Assembly: GCA_017979445.1 (NCBI GenBank)
Contig: CM030709.1
Location: 744,001-808,000 of the forward strand
DNA length: 64,000 bases
Direction of reading: 5' to 3'
Source of the DNA: Akebia trifoliata
Lineage: Eukaryota > Streptophyta > Magnoliopsida > Ranunculales > Lardizabalaceae
Made by a program: the position numbers and the translations under genes. Shown here piece after piece: positions 39,939 through 53,435 of the stretch. Under the pieces are notes generated by a model that made no database searches, was not told the DNA's origin, and was given only the letters and a program-made list of their open reading frames with translations. Each line of letters opens with the position of its first letter. The first letter of the stretch is position 1.

Positions 39939-40419
39939 GGGTCCCGTTCACCACCCTACGCTTTACCAAACATGTTTTGTCTTACATGGGTTAGAAGTTT
40001 TGGAATGGGCTGATTTTTGGTGAGGATGATCTTCCCACCATAGAGATCATCCTCAAAAATCAGCATATTCCAAAACTTCTAACCACATAAAAAATGGTTT
40101 ACAAAAAATGAACGGTCCACAATTTTTCAACTTGTAAACATGGGATTAGAAGTTTTGGAATGGCCTGATTTTTGGTGAGGATGATCTCTACGGTTTAGCC
40201 TCATGTTTACAAGTTGAAAAATCGTGGACCGTCCATTTTTTGTAAACCATTTTTTATGGGGTTAGAAGTTTTGGAATGGGCTGATTTTTGGTGAGGATGA
40301 TCTCCCCACCATAGAGATCATCCTCACCAAAATCAGCCTATTTCAAAACTTCTAACCCATGTAGGATAAAACACGTAGGGTAAAGTATAGGGTAAAGCGT
40401 AGGGTGGGGTACGGGACCC
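39939..40419. mobile_element. TA-tract element P12 with two cores and extra hairpin
   Basis: 481 bp, the longest copy. Class IV ends: GGGTCCCGTTCACCACCCTA at the left, complement GGGTCCCGTACCCCACCCTA at the right. It holds an inverted core (GAACGGTCCAC) and a forward core (GTGGACCGTCC), as if two elements had recombined. Confidence 0.8.
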
Positions 40420-40435
40420 TATATATACATATATA

Positions 40436-41487
40436 ATCTAGCATCTATCATGAGTGATTGCATGTTCAGCTGTCAAAGTTTTATCTCTTGATTTAAATGT
40501 TGGATACTATCGTGTGCCCTTAGAAAACATGTTAAAGTGTAATAAATACACTTTGAAAATTGGAATATGAGGTAGGGGTGTCAATAGGTACCCATTTAAC
40601 CAAAATCAAATTGTAATCGGAAAAGAAAATCCAATTTCCGATTCTCTTTTTATTGGAATCGATTAGATTTGGGTCTAAAATGGAATCAATAGGAACTGAA
40701 ACCGTTAGATTCTACCCAATGTGTACTTGTAGGTATTTGGAACCGATTTATTTTTTTCATTTCTTTTCATACTATAGATGATTTAAAATATTCTCTTATT
40801 GCAAAATTAATGCATGTTATGTAAAATTCTTCAATTTTTCATATAAATTATCTATTGGAACTTAAAATGAGCTATATCTTCTAAAAATTTATTATTTTTA
40901 ACTAACATAAATTCTTATTTTTGAAAAAAAATCATTAATTTATATCTTTAATATAGAAAATCATAATTAAATTAATAATTTTATAATTAATACGTTAAAT
41001 TTTTTAAAGAATTTTATTTATTTATGTAGAATGATTTGAAATATATATATATATATATATATTCATTCGATTCTTGAGAATCGGAACCAATGGGTACCCA
41101 TGTTTGTTGGCAATTTTGAATCTGATTTCATTTATTTTGAAAGCGGACGCATAACTAAAACCGAAATGGCTATAGTGATTATGGTTCTAAGTTCCTTACA
41201 AACGAAACGTAATCGATCCATTGACACTCCTTATAAGAGGTTATTTCAGTAAAAAGTAAATTTTTTAAGGACATTTTTGATAGAAAACTCAATTTCCAAA
41301 ATGTATTTATTACACTTTAACTTAGCGTACACGTTAACAAGACCTTAAATGTTTAATCCAGTGATATATAATTATAAATAATAATATAAAAAAACACGGG
41401 GCCATTGACTAACCTCAAGTCATCATACAGTAAGTACCTGTGTGAAGCATTTATCAAGGATGGTTGATCCATCGTCATACTAAGACT
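40436..41487. repeat. Tandem duplication unit B (first copy)
   Basis: About 1.05 kb matching 41995-43010 throughout. It contains a nested pair of inverted-repeat elements: an outer one with TTAAAGTGTAATAAATACAC arms and an inner one with GGGGTGTCAAT ... ATTGACACTCC ends (about 40574-41233). Confidence 0.85.
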
Positions 41488-41990
41488 TGTTTTTGTTTTC
41501 ATCATAATCATCTAAGTCGTGGAGGAGTGACGTCAAGATTGTACCTCATATCTCACTTTCCTGACGTGAAAGTGTGTAGAAACCTTATATGCTTTTTCGG
41601 GTAAAGCATAATTCTAATCTCATTATATATCCAAGTCTCATCTAAATTCATGTGTTGACGTCGGCTAAATTTCTCCATTCAGTTTTATCTAGTCACATGT
41701 TTTTATTTTATTTTATTGAAAATACATTCATATCTGTTTTCACTATGTCATCAATCCGTCCTCAGTTATTAAAAGATTTGTATGTATTTGTGATGAACAA
41801 ATTCGAATATTTTTTTAGTGCTGCTATTGCCACAACAATCTTTACTAATGCCACATCAATTCTTCTGTAAATTACAAAAGAATTGCACATAATTGGTGCG
41901 TCGTTAGCAGAAGTTGGCATGATAATAGTAAAACACATTCTCTCTCTCTCTGTCTCTGTCTCTCTCTCTCTCTCTTTTATATGTATGTAT
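41479..41990. repeat. Tandem duplication unit A' (second copy), palindrome-free
   Basis: It matches unit A, including the terminal (CT)n tract at about 41939-41976, but then passes through TTTTATATGTATGTATTC directly into unit B'. It carries none of the five palindromic elements found between A and B, so it is an empty-site paralogue. Confidence 0.85.
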
Positions 41991-41994
41991 TCAA

Positions 41995-43010
41995 TTGGTT
42001 TTGAATCTAGCATTTATCATGAGCGATTGCATGTTTTGTCAAAGGTTTATCTTTTGATTTAAATGTCGTATTCTATTCACGTGTTCCTTTAGAGAACACA
42101 TTAAAGTGTAATAAATACACTTTGAAAATTGGAATATGAGGTAAGGGTGTCAATGGGTACCCATTTAACGGAAATCGAAAATCTAATTTCCGATTATCTT
42201 TTTATTGGAACTGATTAGATTTGGGTCTAAAATGGAACCGGTTGAAACTAGAATCGTATGATTCTACCCAATGGGTATTTCGAACCGATTTATTTTTTCA
42301 TTTCTTTTCATATTATAAATGATTTAAGATATTCTCTTATTGTAAAATTAATACATGTTATGTAAAATTCTTCAATTTTTCATATAAATTATCGATTGAA
42401 ACTTAAAATGAATTATATCTTCTTAAAATTTATTACTTTTAACTAAGATAAAATTTATTTTTGAAAGAAAATCATTAATTTATATCTTTAATATAACAAA
42501 TTATAGTTAAGTTAATTTTGTAGTTAATATGTTAATTTTTTAAAGAATTTTATTTATTTATAATGATTTGAAATATATATTTTTTTCAATTATTGAGAAT
42601 TGAAAACGGTGGGTCCCATGTTTGTTGGCGGTTCTAGATCTGATTTCATTTAATTTGGACATGGACTCAGAACCGATAAGAATAGAAACCGAAATAACTA
42701 TAGTGGTTATGGTTCTAAGTTCCGTATGAACGAACCCTAACCTATCCATTGACACCCCTAATCCGACGGTATTTCGGTAAAAAGTAATGTTTTTTAAGGA
42801 TATTTTTTATAGAAAATTCAATTTCCCAAGTGTATTTATTGCACTTTAACTTAGGCACACGTTAACAAAACCCTTAAATGTTTAATCCAGTGATATATAA
42901 TAATAAAAAATAAAAAATAAAAATCAGGGGGCCATTGACAAACCTCAAATCATCATACAGTAAGTATCCGTGTGAAGGATTCATCAATGATGGTTGATCC
43001 ATCATAGATT
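41995..43010. repeat. Tandem duplication unit B' (second copy)
   Basis: Second copy of the 40436-41487 unit, ending GATGGTTGATCCATCAT. The inner GGGTGTCAAT ... ATTGACACCCC element spans about 42146-42762. Confidence 0.85.
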
Positions 43011-43325
43011 TACTCCACTGAGAATTTCCAAGCATCAAACATCAACCACAACTAAACAGTGAAGATAAGAAAAAAAAAAAAAATGAAGAAAAGATAGTCA
43101 CCTGAAATTCCAATAAGATAATTTATTGCATACACACTTGAACAATTTATCATCACCATTCAATTGGAACATCTCTCTTGTTCTTCCCAATCTCATGAAC
43201 AAGAGAGAAGCCACTTATTCAGATATATATTTTTTCTAAATATCAAACATAAATTAAATTAAGTACACCCATGATTTCTAGCTTTAAAGAAAACTAAAAT
43301 CTATAGAAGTCTCTGTAACTTTATC

Positions 43326-44602
<1,277 letters not shown>

Positions 44603-44668
44603 GTCAAGCAAGCGAAGGTGGTCTGTACTAATTGTGGGTGTATGATCTTTGGGTACCCTAGTACTTGA

Positions 44669-44676
44669 TATTTATA
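44669..44676 (-). promoter_or_regulatory. TATA box of peroxidase B
   Basis: The complement reads TATAAATA, 67 nt upstream of the start codon. Confidence 0.65.
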
Positions 44677-44679
44677 ATG

Positions 44680-46554
44680 TAACAGAGAGGCTCAGAGGGT
44701 TAGGGCATTTAATACTTAATTCTTTTCAAAGGGGCGACAAATTCAAACATTTGAACAATTAAGAGCAATTTGGAAGGATAGAATTACGTACTCAACGCGA
44801 AATCCATTGGCGCAAGAAAGAACATAATAGTATTTGATTAGAGGAACGTGCACAAGGATCTTAATTTAGTGATTTACCATGTCAAGTCGGTTTATATAAC
44901 GTGTAGCATATAAAGATATTCCTTGTTTGGTAGTAGAATATTTGGTATAGATATGCCCTGTTTGTTAATAGAAGTTTTGTACCCAAAAGGTACCTTGTGA
45001 TTTTTTGTGTGGATAATTTAGTAAAACCCACCTATAAAGTTGGTGTTATTAGATTTAACCCCTTGCAAAATGCAAGAGTAGGTTAATCCCTTGATCGAAA
45101 GTCAACTTTATTTTTTATTTTTTATGATTTAACGAAGAAATTTTTATTTTACTCAAATTTTGTTTTAATAATTTAAGTTTTGAATGATATTATGAAAAAA
45201 AAAAAAAAATCACCCTTAATTCATTCACAAAAAAAGACTCGGACTTCCAGTTAAGGGGAAACCTAATCTTGCATTTTGCAGGAATAAATGTAATTTTGTC
45301 AATTTTACAAGGAGATTTTATTAAATTTCCTTTTTTTTAAAAGTTAACTATCATACAAATTAAATTTGCATTTATTTGATGTTTGGAGATATATATATCT
45401 TAAAAATGGTGGTTGATATGATAAACTTGTTTAAACCAATTAGCCAAGTCAACTTGAAACTGGGTCAAATGGGCTACAAAAGCTTATGAAACACTAATTC
45501 TTACGAAAATCTCCTCCCCACCACTTCTCGTTGTATCATCCGAAAACCTAATCTTGACACGGAAGGACAATATTCTAAGAACTTAGAAAAAAGATTTCAA
45601 AAAGAGAATAATTTTCACTGATAAATTTTACTTCTAAAATTAGGAGTTTAATAACCCTCCATTTTCAACAATTTGGGTCAGGCTAAAAATTTGTTTGTTT
45701 ATTTTTTTAAATATAAGTTTTTTAAATGAAATGTAGAAGGCTGTAGGGTTGAATTGCCAATGTGATAATTCATAGAGGCACCTTTAGTAAGCTTAGTCAG
45801 GTTCAAAGTTTATCGACTTATTGACAAGACACTTGATTGAATTATTTACTTATATTTAATTCTTTTTTCCTTTTAAATAGAAATATATAATAAAAAATTA
45901 ATTTGAAATATTAAAAAAAAAAAAATTTAACATTCAATATGTTTATTTTCCTTATCCACTTGATTTGCCTTGTCGAGTTGACTTGTTGACATTCAATTCA
46001 CGTGCTGTCCAATTTTCGTTTAAGCCAAATGGTTAATAAGGAAAATGCTGAACTGACTTCCTTCAACTTATACTTTATTATTTTAATATAACATAAATTC
46101 TTATAATAATAATATAAAAAAACAGTATAACAATTAAAAAATAAGTATAAAAGAAAAAATGTTGAATTATTTAGAATTATCTAATTTGATCCGATCTGAA
46201 TCAAGCAATTTGATTGGGTTAGATCCATATGGTTAAATGACCAAAAATATCTCTTATATGGATAAATCTTTTGAAAATGAGAATAGAGTTTCAACAAATG
46301 ATATCCGAATAATTTAAGATTTGATTTTAACCTTATTAATATTACAAAATTAGATGGTTAGGGTCCGATCAATATTCACAAATATCTTTGGGTCTAATCA
46401 TTGACACTAGGAATTCCAATTAAGTAAAGCGTTGGATGTGGAAACTATATAATTTGGCTCATATGTGTTGTCTCCTTTTTCCTTTTACTAGATCACATCC
46501 CCATATTTCATAAACTTTATAGGCTTATTCTAAATTGGAAGAAAAAACTTTGAC
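44680..46554. other. Intergenic region without recognised genes
   Basis: AT-rich DNA with A and T homopolymers. No gene, tandem array or clear transposon end is seen. Confidence 0.35.
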
Positions 46555-46735
46555 GGGGACAGCCCAATTCAAAATTTCGGTAGAACCCCTTCATGGGATT
46601 ACACATGGTGTGACCAAGGAGGTATCCCAAATATTGATGAAAGTATAAGAGTGTGAAATAAATATAAAAATCCACATGTCATATTGTGGAGAGGGTTCTA
46701 TTGAAATTTTGAAACGCTTCGGAGTCGGACTCTAA
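46555..46735. repeat. Dispersed repeat shared with about 3675-3840
   Basis: Both copies have CCAAGGAGGTATCCCAAA followed by GTGTGAAATAAA and CCACATGTC, at matching spacing. The ends AAAATTTCGGTAGAACCC and GGGTTCTATTGAAATTTT are inverted, suggesting a MITE. Confidence 0.5.
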
Positions 46736-46974
46736 TATATTTGGCTCAAAAGTCTATTTAATCAAGCTGACTCAGTGAAAGGTGGGAGCATATCCTCTAT
46801 AGAAATTTGTTCACCGTTCATTTTCAAACACTCAAATAGAGTCAAAGAAGATGTTTTTTTCTTTGCAAACCTGATCTAAATCATGAGTACAAGATGACTA
46901 CACTGTTGTTTTTGTAAAAAGTGATGTTCTATGGATTGTAAAACAAGAACTACAAAGGATCCACTCCTGTGAAT

Positions 46975-47290
46975 GGGTGAGTCATAAAAGTAAGAGATAT
47001 TCATGAAAATGTGATCAACTTTTGACGAATTTACAATTCCGATTCACTGTTAATTTTAATTATAAAATCGTGAACGATAATGAATTTGGGGATTTTTAAA
47101 GTGATTATTTCATTTTAAACTTACAAATTGAAATTATCACTTTAAACATGCGAAATAGTTATTTCGTTCTGAATTTTATTTTTTTTCAATGAAAACGTGA
47201 TTGTTCACCTTTTGATAATTAAAATGAATAATGAGTTGAAATTGTAAATAAGTCATTTTCAGCTCACGCTTCACGAAATGGTAGTCACCC
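46975..47290. mobile_element. Palindromic MITE related to the peroxidase A intron 1 element
   Basis: The left arm GATCAACTTTTGACGAATTT, then CACTGTTAATTTTAATT, is mirrored by TTTTGATAATTAAAATGAAT at the right. Same family as 30955-31285. Confidence 0.55.
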
Positions 47291-49878
47291 TAAAAATAAG
47301 GGTTAAATCTAAACTTGCATTTTGTAAGTGGATAAATCTAATATTCTATTTTTCACATGGAGGCTATTACTGAAAAACCTAAAATTTATAGAGACACTTT
47401 GTCGTCATAGCGTACTCAAGAATTATATTTGAATTTTGACATGGTGTTTATTTATTTTTGACTAGAAAATAAGAAAAAACTCAGTCCTTAATTAAGGTGA
47501 GACAAGGCCACATAAATATTCAATCCCCCTTCTAGTCTTTTTTTTTATTTGGTCTTCTATTTTCCATGGAGTAAAGTGGTGTAGAAGAGGAAACTTTTGG
47601 TGCTTAACAAATGTTGAAAACTTGAATGATTGAGATGGGAAGAGAAAAACAAGCAACCTAGGGATTAGGGTTGATTTTTAGGGTTTCCCTAGGAACTCTA
47701 CATGGAATATATCTTCACATCTGAGCCATCCATCAGAAAAGTTCCCCAAAAAAGCAAAAATCCACGCAATGGGGTGGCAAATTTGATCTGAGTTGTAATT
47801 AATGAAAAAGAGGATCGTGACCCGGTCCTGATGGTGTGAACTCAGTTAGTTGGTCAAAATCTTTGAGTGTTAATAGGAACACGACAAATCTACCATCAAA
47901 ACCTCGTTCCATATTTCAGTAGCTTTTGTTGAGTTTGTCCACGATGCTTGTTTGATGTTTTATTTTTTTATTTCCGACAGATTGAAACCGTCACATTAAA
48001 AACTTCAAAAACTCCAACGCTCAAGTTATTCAAATTCGATTTCTAAAATTCACGATTCTTAATCTGTCAAATTTTTATGTTAAAATTTTCGATTTTAACA
48101 TATACTTATTGATGATTTAAGTTGTAACTATTCTTGAAAAAATTTTAATAAAAAAGGAGGGCCCCTCTAACACCAGTTTACCCATAAAAATAAAAATAAA
48201 AAGACAGGAAAAGAAAAAGAAATATTGTGACGCCATCAAATTCAAACAAAATTATTAAAAGCTAGAGATTATGAATCTCGATTGATAAGGACGTCTCAAT
48301 TGAAGTAGTAGGTGAAGAACAACATCAAAGCACATCAATGGAAGAAAAAGTCAGATTTGGTCCCTACTAATTAGCTTTTATTCATTTACCAATGCATGCA
48401 TGAGACAACATGTCTTGTTTGCACCTACCTTATACTGTGAGGGATTTGGTCCCTACTAATTTGCTTTCTACCATGAAGTTAATTATGACAGTTTTAACAA
48501 GGTGCTGGGGTGACACAGGAGTTATTGTGATTCTCCCAATTCTGACATTGGCATGGATATATAACAGTAGATGATTTTTACTTGTATCGCGAGAAAATAT
48601 ATCGATGATTATGTGCACATCCAACGTCAGATTTGTGAGAATTGCAATAAATTCTTTTTGTCATTTCAGCACTTTCCTTTCAAAACAAAGAGGCGAACTT
48701 TCCTCACCATAGACATTTAAAAACATCAGTATCTGCTGATGGTTTCACGTGAGTTCCCCTTGATTTCAAACTAAAATATTAAATTGTCTAGATAAGAAAT
48801 GTTTGACACGTCTCTCTTTATTTTCATTTTAAATAAATTTGGATTTTGGATAAGGATAAACTTCCCACTATAATTTTGATTTTATGATTAACCAAATCAT
48901 CATCTTCAGATAGTCACTTTCCTTGATGGGAGGAAAGATGAATATTAAAAAGGGGACCAACTAGTTGCACACCACTAATAGTTGGTTACACGCCTGTCTT
49001 AAAAGATCTATTTTTTTTTTTTTTTATAACCTCTATTTTAACCTATTACTTGCACTCTAATACCTAATCTTTTAAGGTTTAAACTTTACTTTAACTTGTA
49101 GTTTGTATTATTTGCTTATGTAATACTTTGATCAAATTTTGTGATTGATTTTGTTTATATTCTCTTTGGCTCCAATTTAATTAAGGCACCGATTTTCTAA
49201 TCTTTGTTTAGAACTTAAATTGGATACCTATTTCAAGAGAACATTACTTTGTAAACTTGATTCTGAAATATAAAAAATATTTTTTGCAAAAATTATCGAA
49301 TTAATAATAATTTTTTGGGCATAAATGAGGAATAACTCAATAAAAAAAAACTTAAATTAGAGAGGGAGAGAGAGAGAGAGAGAAAGAAGTGCAAAATTTT
49401 TTAAAAATTATTTTTGGAGTGTACTCAACAAAGGGAGTGCAAAGGGGGATTTTAAAGTGATGGAGTGAAATTGGTAATGAGTATGCAACTAGTCGTTCCT
49501 TAAAAAAGACAAGATGAATATTGAAAAAGACAGACTTGTAGAGGATCTCCAATCTAGCAAGCAAAGAAAAAAACATATAAGGAATTCTTAAGATTGTGTG
49601 TCAAAGAACGAGATCCAATCCACATTGTTGAAGTAAAATACTTCCACATATTTAACTGTCATGCCTGAGGTAAGATCTAGAGTAAATTACCAAAATGGAG
49701 TATGAAAATTGTACAAGTTTCCAAAATAGTGCACTATTCAAATTACTTCCAAAAACGATAATTTACCATTTTTGAAAATAACTTTTTTTACCAAAACGAT
49801 AAAAAATAAAATGAACATTACTTTCTTTAGCCCTCATGAACAGGGATCATGGTTTAAATCTGATTTATATATATATAT
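47291..49878. other. Intergenic region without recognised genes
   Basis: AT-rich DNA. A retroposon-like 3' tail (TAATAAAAAAGGAGGGCCCC, then CTCTAACACC and an A-rich end) lies near 48150-48215, and a (GA)n run at 49361-49384. No gene seen. Confidence 0.35.
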
Positions 49879-50232
49879 GGGTCCCGTTCAACCACAAACA
49901 TTTTGGCAAAACATTTTTCAAAACATGGGTTAGAGGTTTTGGAATGGGCTGATTTTTGGTGAGGATGATCTCTACGGTGAGGAGATCATCCTCACCAAAA
50001 ATCAGCACATTTCAAAACTTCTAGCCCCAGTTTACAAGTTAAAAAATCGTGGACCGTCCATTTTTTGTAAATCATTTTTGATGGGGTTAGAAGTTTTGGA
50101 ATGGGCTGATTTTTGGTGATGATGATCTCCTTACTGTAGAGATCATCCTCACCAAAAATCAGCCCATTTCAAAACCTCTAACCCATGTTTTGAAAAATGT
50201 TTTGGCAAAATGTTTGTTGCTGAACATTTCCC
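49879..50232. mobile_element. TA-tract double-hairpin element P13
   Basis: 354 bp following (TA)n. Class I ends: GGGTCCCGTTCAACCACAAA at the left, complement GGGAAATGTTCAGCAACAAA at the right. Core GTGGACCGTCC forward. Confidence 0.88.
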
Positions 50233-50271
50233 TCTATGTATATTTTGAGAGAGTGAGAGAGAGAGAATGGA

Positions 50272-50640
50272 TAGAGGGACATATGAAAAAATAATGTAAC
50301 GTTAATAAATTTTCAAAATATGAGTTAGAAGTTTTGGATTGAGCTGATTTTTTGTGAGGATGATCTATATGATGAGAGGATCATCCGGAAAAAAAAAAAA
50401 ATCAGTCTAATCTAAAACTTCTAACCCTATTAAAATTGATTTAGAATGTGGACCGTCGACTTCTTGCCAATAATGTGTAAATCACTTTTGATGGATTTAA
50501 AAGTTTCAGATTAAGCTGATTTTTTTGTGAGGATGATCTTCTCATCATAATGACCATCCTTGCAAAAAATCAGCTCAATCCAAAACCTCTGACCCATATT
50601 TTGAAAAATCATTGTTTTTACATGTCCTATGAACCGCCTC
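50272..50640. mobile_element. TA-tract double-hairpin element P14
   Basis: About 369 bp. Class II ends: AGAGGGACATATG at the left, CATGTCCTATGAACCGCC at the right. Like P8 it has a purine (GA)n tract on its left and (TA)n on its right. Core GTGGACCGTCG forward. Confidence 0.8.
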
Positions 50641-50666
50641 TTTTATATATATATATATATATATAT

Positions 50667-51047
50667 GAACAGCGTTCCTAAGACTCATATTGGGACTCAC
50701 ATTGCGACACACCGTTTTGTCTTATATGGGCAAAAATATTTGGAATGGACTGATTTTTTGTGAGGATGATCTCTATGGTGAGGAGATCATCCTTGCGAAA
50801 AATCAGCTCATTATAAAACTTCTAGACCGTCCAATTTTTGTTGAAAAATTATAGACCATCCAATTTTTGTAAATCAATTTTGATGGGGTTAGAAGTTTTG
50901 GAATGGGATGATTTTTTGCCAGGATGATCCCCTCATCACAGAGATCATCCTCACAAAAAATCAGCTCATTCCAAACATTTTTGCCCATATAAGACAAAAC
51001 GGTGTGTCGCAATGTGAGTCTCAATATGAGTCTTAGGAACGTGACCC
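50667..51047. mobile_element. TA-tract double-hairpin element P15
   Basis: 381 bp between (TA)n tracts. Class III ends: AGCGTTCCTAAGACTCAT at the left, complement GGGTCACGTTCCTAAGACTC at the right, with CACATTGCGACAC. The core is partly duplicated (GACCGTCCAATTTTTG, then GACCATCCAATTTTTG). Confidence 0.85.
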
Positions 51048-51069
51048 TATATATATATATATATATATA

Positions 51070-51447
51070 GGGTAGCGTTCAAGGGCAAATTTTTTAGCAA
51101 ACTTTTTGGCAAAACATTTTTCAAAACATGGGTTAGAGGTTTTGGAATGGGCTGATTTTTGGTGAGAATGATCTCTACGGTGAGTAGATCATCCCCACCA
51201 AAAATCAGCCCATTCCAAAACTTCTAACCCATGTTTACCAGTTGAAAAATCGTGGACCGTCCATTTTTTGTAAACTGTTTTTGATGGGGTTAGAAGTTTT
51301 GGAATGGGCTGATTTTTGGTGATGATGATCTCCTCACCATAGAGATCATCCTCACCAAAAATCAGCCCATTCCAAAACCTCTAACTCATGTTTTGAAAAA
51401 TGTTTTGCCAAAAAGTTTGCTAAAAAGTTGGCCATTGAACGCCCCCC
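51070..51447. mobile_element. TA-tract double-hairpin element P16
   Basis: 378 bp between (TA)n tracts. Class V ends: GGGTAGCGTTCAAGGGCAAA at the left, TTGGCCATTGAACGCCCCCC at the right. Core GTGGACCGTCC forward. Hairpin arms nearly perfect. Confidence 0.88.
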
Positions 51448-51463
51448 ATATATATATATAGAT

Positions 51464-51666
51464 GGGAAATATTCAGCATCAAACATTTTTCAAAACATGG
51501 GTTAGAAGTTTTGGAACGGGCTGATTTTTGGTGAGGATGATCTCTATGGTGAGGAGATCATCATCAACAAAACTTCTAACCCCATAAAAAATGATTTACA
51601 AGAAATGGACGGTCCACGATTTTTCAACTTGTAAACATGGGGCTAAAAGTTTTGGAATTGGCTGAT
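51464..51666. mobile_element. Truncated TA-tract element P17
   Basis: 203 bp: left class I end (GGGAAATATTCAGCATCAAA), first hairpin and an inverted core (GGACGGTCCACG), then a break in the second hairpin at about 51666. The only clearly truncated copy. Confidence 0.8.
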
Positions 51667-51878
51667 GTATATTTATAAAAGAAGTATATTTTTGCCATAT
51701 CCATTTCTTTAAAAATGAATATTTTAAGGGTGTGATATACTGCATCCCTAAGAGAAAAGGTTGCGCTGTCTCTATTAGCATTTTTAAAAAGCGCTATCAA
51801 ATGATAATTTCAATTTTAAAAAGCGTGTTCGCAAACGCAGTAGAAGCCACGTTCTCAAAACGTTATCAAACACCCGCT

Positions 51879-52103
51879 TAGATTTGTGGTTGTTGAATCT
51901 CTCCTGCCTAATTGAACCGTCCATGCAGGGCCACCCAACTCAAAAAAAAATAATAATAATAAAACTCCAGGGTACGTGCTCCCCAATTGAGATTTGATGG
52001 TGTCGATCGCATCAAACCTTCTCAATGAGTTGCTATTGCAGGCGGCCATTTTTTCTCCTGTGAAGTCTAGAGTGTCGGCCAACAATACAGATGCATCACA
52101 ACC
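51879..52103 (-). pseudogene. Class III peroxidase fragment with internal deletion
   Basis: On the minus strand, 52103 down to about 51972 reads as exon 2 ([20 protein letters not shown], then [15 protein letters not shown]). It stops before the conserved VSCADILA segment and, after about 30 bp, resumes as the start of exon 3 ([17 protein letters not shown], to about 51879). Exons 1 and 4 and the rest of exons 2 and 3 are absent. It is most similar to gene D, including the intron sequence just upstream, so it is a broken duplicate of that gene. It cannot encode an enzyme because both haem-site histidines are missing. Confidence 0.88.
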
Positions 52104-52499
52104 CTTTTTTAATTTTGCAACACACCACACACGCATCATTTTTCTCTTCTACTAGATTATCAAATTGGCAATCCAACTCCACAGTGAAAAACTTAGATTC
52201 AAAAAATAAAAAAGTAATTCAGATAAATTTTTTTTTTTAATTTCTCAAAACGTGATCAATTTTTGAAGAATGAGAGATTCTGGTTCGCTATTGCTGGTTT
52301 TTTTTTTAATTTCTCAAAACATGAAGTGCAATATTGCTGGTCTTTCAAGTGATGGTCTCACAGTTATAAAATAGCGATATTGCTGATGCTTCTTGGACCC
52401 TTTTGACTGAGCCATGCTTGGATGCACTAGTATTTCACATGCCAACGATGAGATGAAAGCACCCCCATTCAGTGGTTCCATTGCCACCACAATGGCATG

Positions 52500-53200
52500 G
52501 CATCAGAAGAGTGACCGAAACCTGTCTCTCAAGGTGCTTACCCTATGTCTCAGACTTAATACATATATAGATAGCGCTTGATGGAAAGAAATTCTCTCTG
52601 TGACACTTTCACTATGATCCACTTGAATTGAACTAACTGTTTGATCTACGAGTCGCCCAAGAGTCCCGTCACTAGTGAAAGGAGTTTTTCTTTGATCCAC
52701 CTGCCAAAATCGAAAGAAAAATATTTGACCTACACCCTAAAACACAGACCTGAACCATCGCCTTGAAGTAGCCAAAGGATGACATTCCTGTCGCAATCTA
52801 TTTTAAAAAAAGGATATGATGAATGAGTGGAAAGATCTTTATAGAAGTCCCTGTCCGATCCAACCAAAGAGTTAGTATCGTATATTTATATATTTTGGTT
52901 ATGACCCGGCGGATCGGTTGAAATAAAGATCGGGCTATTCTGGATCGGCTAGGTGATCGACTCCTTTCTTTCCCCCTCTGATGGTGAAACCGTGATATGT
53001 CAGCCAGCCATGGACTGCAGGCTGCCTTTATGATAGGTAGTAGGCATCGGATCAAAGGGGAATCGAACAGAGTCTCGCTCTATGACATCGGGTGGATAGG
53101 TACGGATTAACAGCTGAACGTGGGGATCACGGCAAAGAAATGCCCTTCCATGCACAACTACCTTTCGCCTTGCTTAACCAGCTACAAAGGTAAAAGTCTC
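52500..53200. other. Probable nuclear insertion of mitochondrial DNA (NUMT)
   Basis: About 700 bp of balanced, complex sequence (for example GACCCGGCGGATCGGTTG and CATGGACTGCAGGCTGCC) set in AT-rich DNA. The composition resembles plant mitochondrial intergenic sequence. No conserved open frame is visible. I cannot identify the mitochondrial locus, and unusual nuclear DNA is the alternative. Confidence 0.4.
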
Positions 53201-53249
53201 TTCTTTAGACACAATACCAAATTTGAAGATTACGCATCTATATCGATAT

Positions 53250-53435
53250 ACACAATTACTTTTTTAAAGTGACAATCTCGCAAGTTCATTACTTTTTAGA
53301 GAGATTGTCACTATATAAACCAAGGAGATTGTCAATTGAAAAAAATAAATATCAGCAATCTCGTTACTTCTAACTACGAGATCGTCACTTTGAAAAATCT
53401 GTGATCATCATATTCAGCTCATGAAATGGTCAAAA
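53250..53435. mobile_element. Palindromic MITE of the intron 1 family
   Basis: The left arm AAAGTGACAATCTCGCAAG is mirrored by CTACGAGATCGTCACTTT. The centre carries AGAGATTGTCACT and AGGAGATTGTC. Related to 30955-31285 and 46975-47290. Confidence 0.5.

Noticed and set aside
40436..43010. LTR retrotransposon with B and B' as LTRs
   Set aside because: Unit A also occurs upstream of B, giving an A-B-A'-B' tandem order. There is no primer-binding site or coding sequence between the supposed LTRs.
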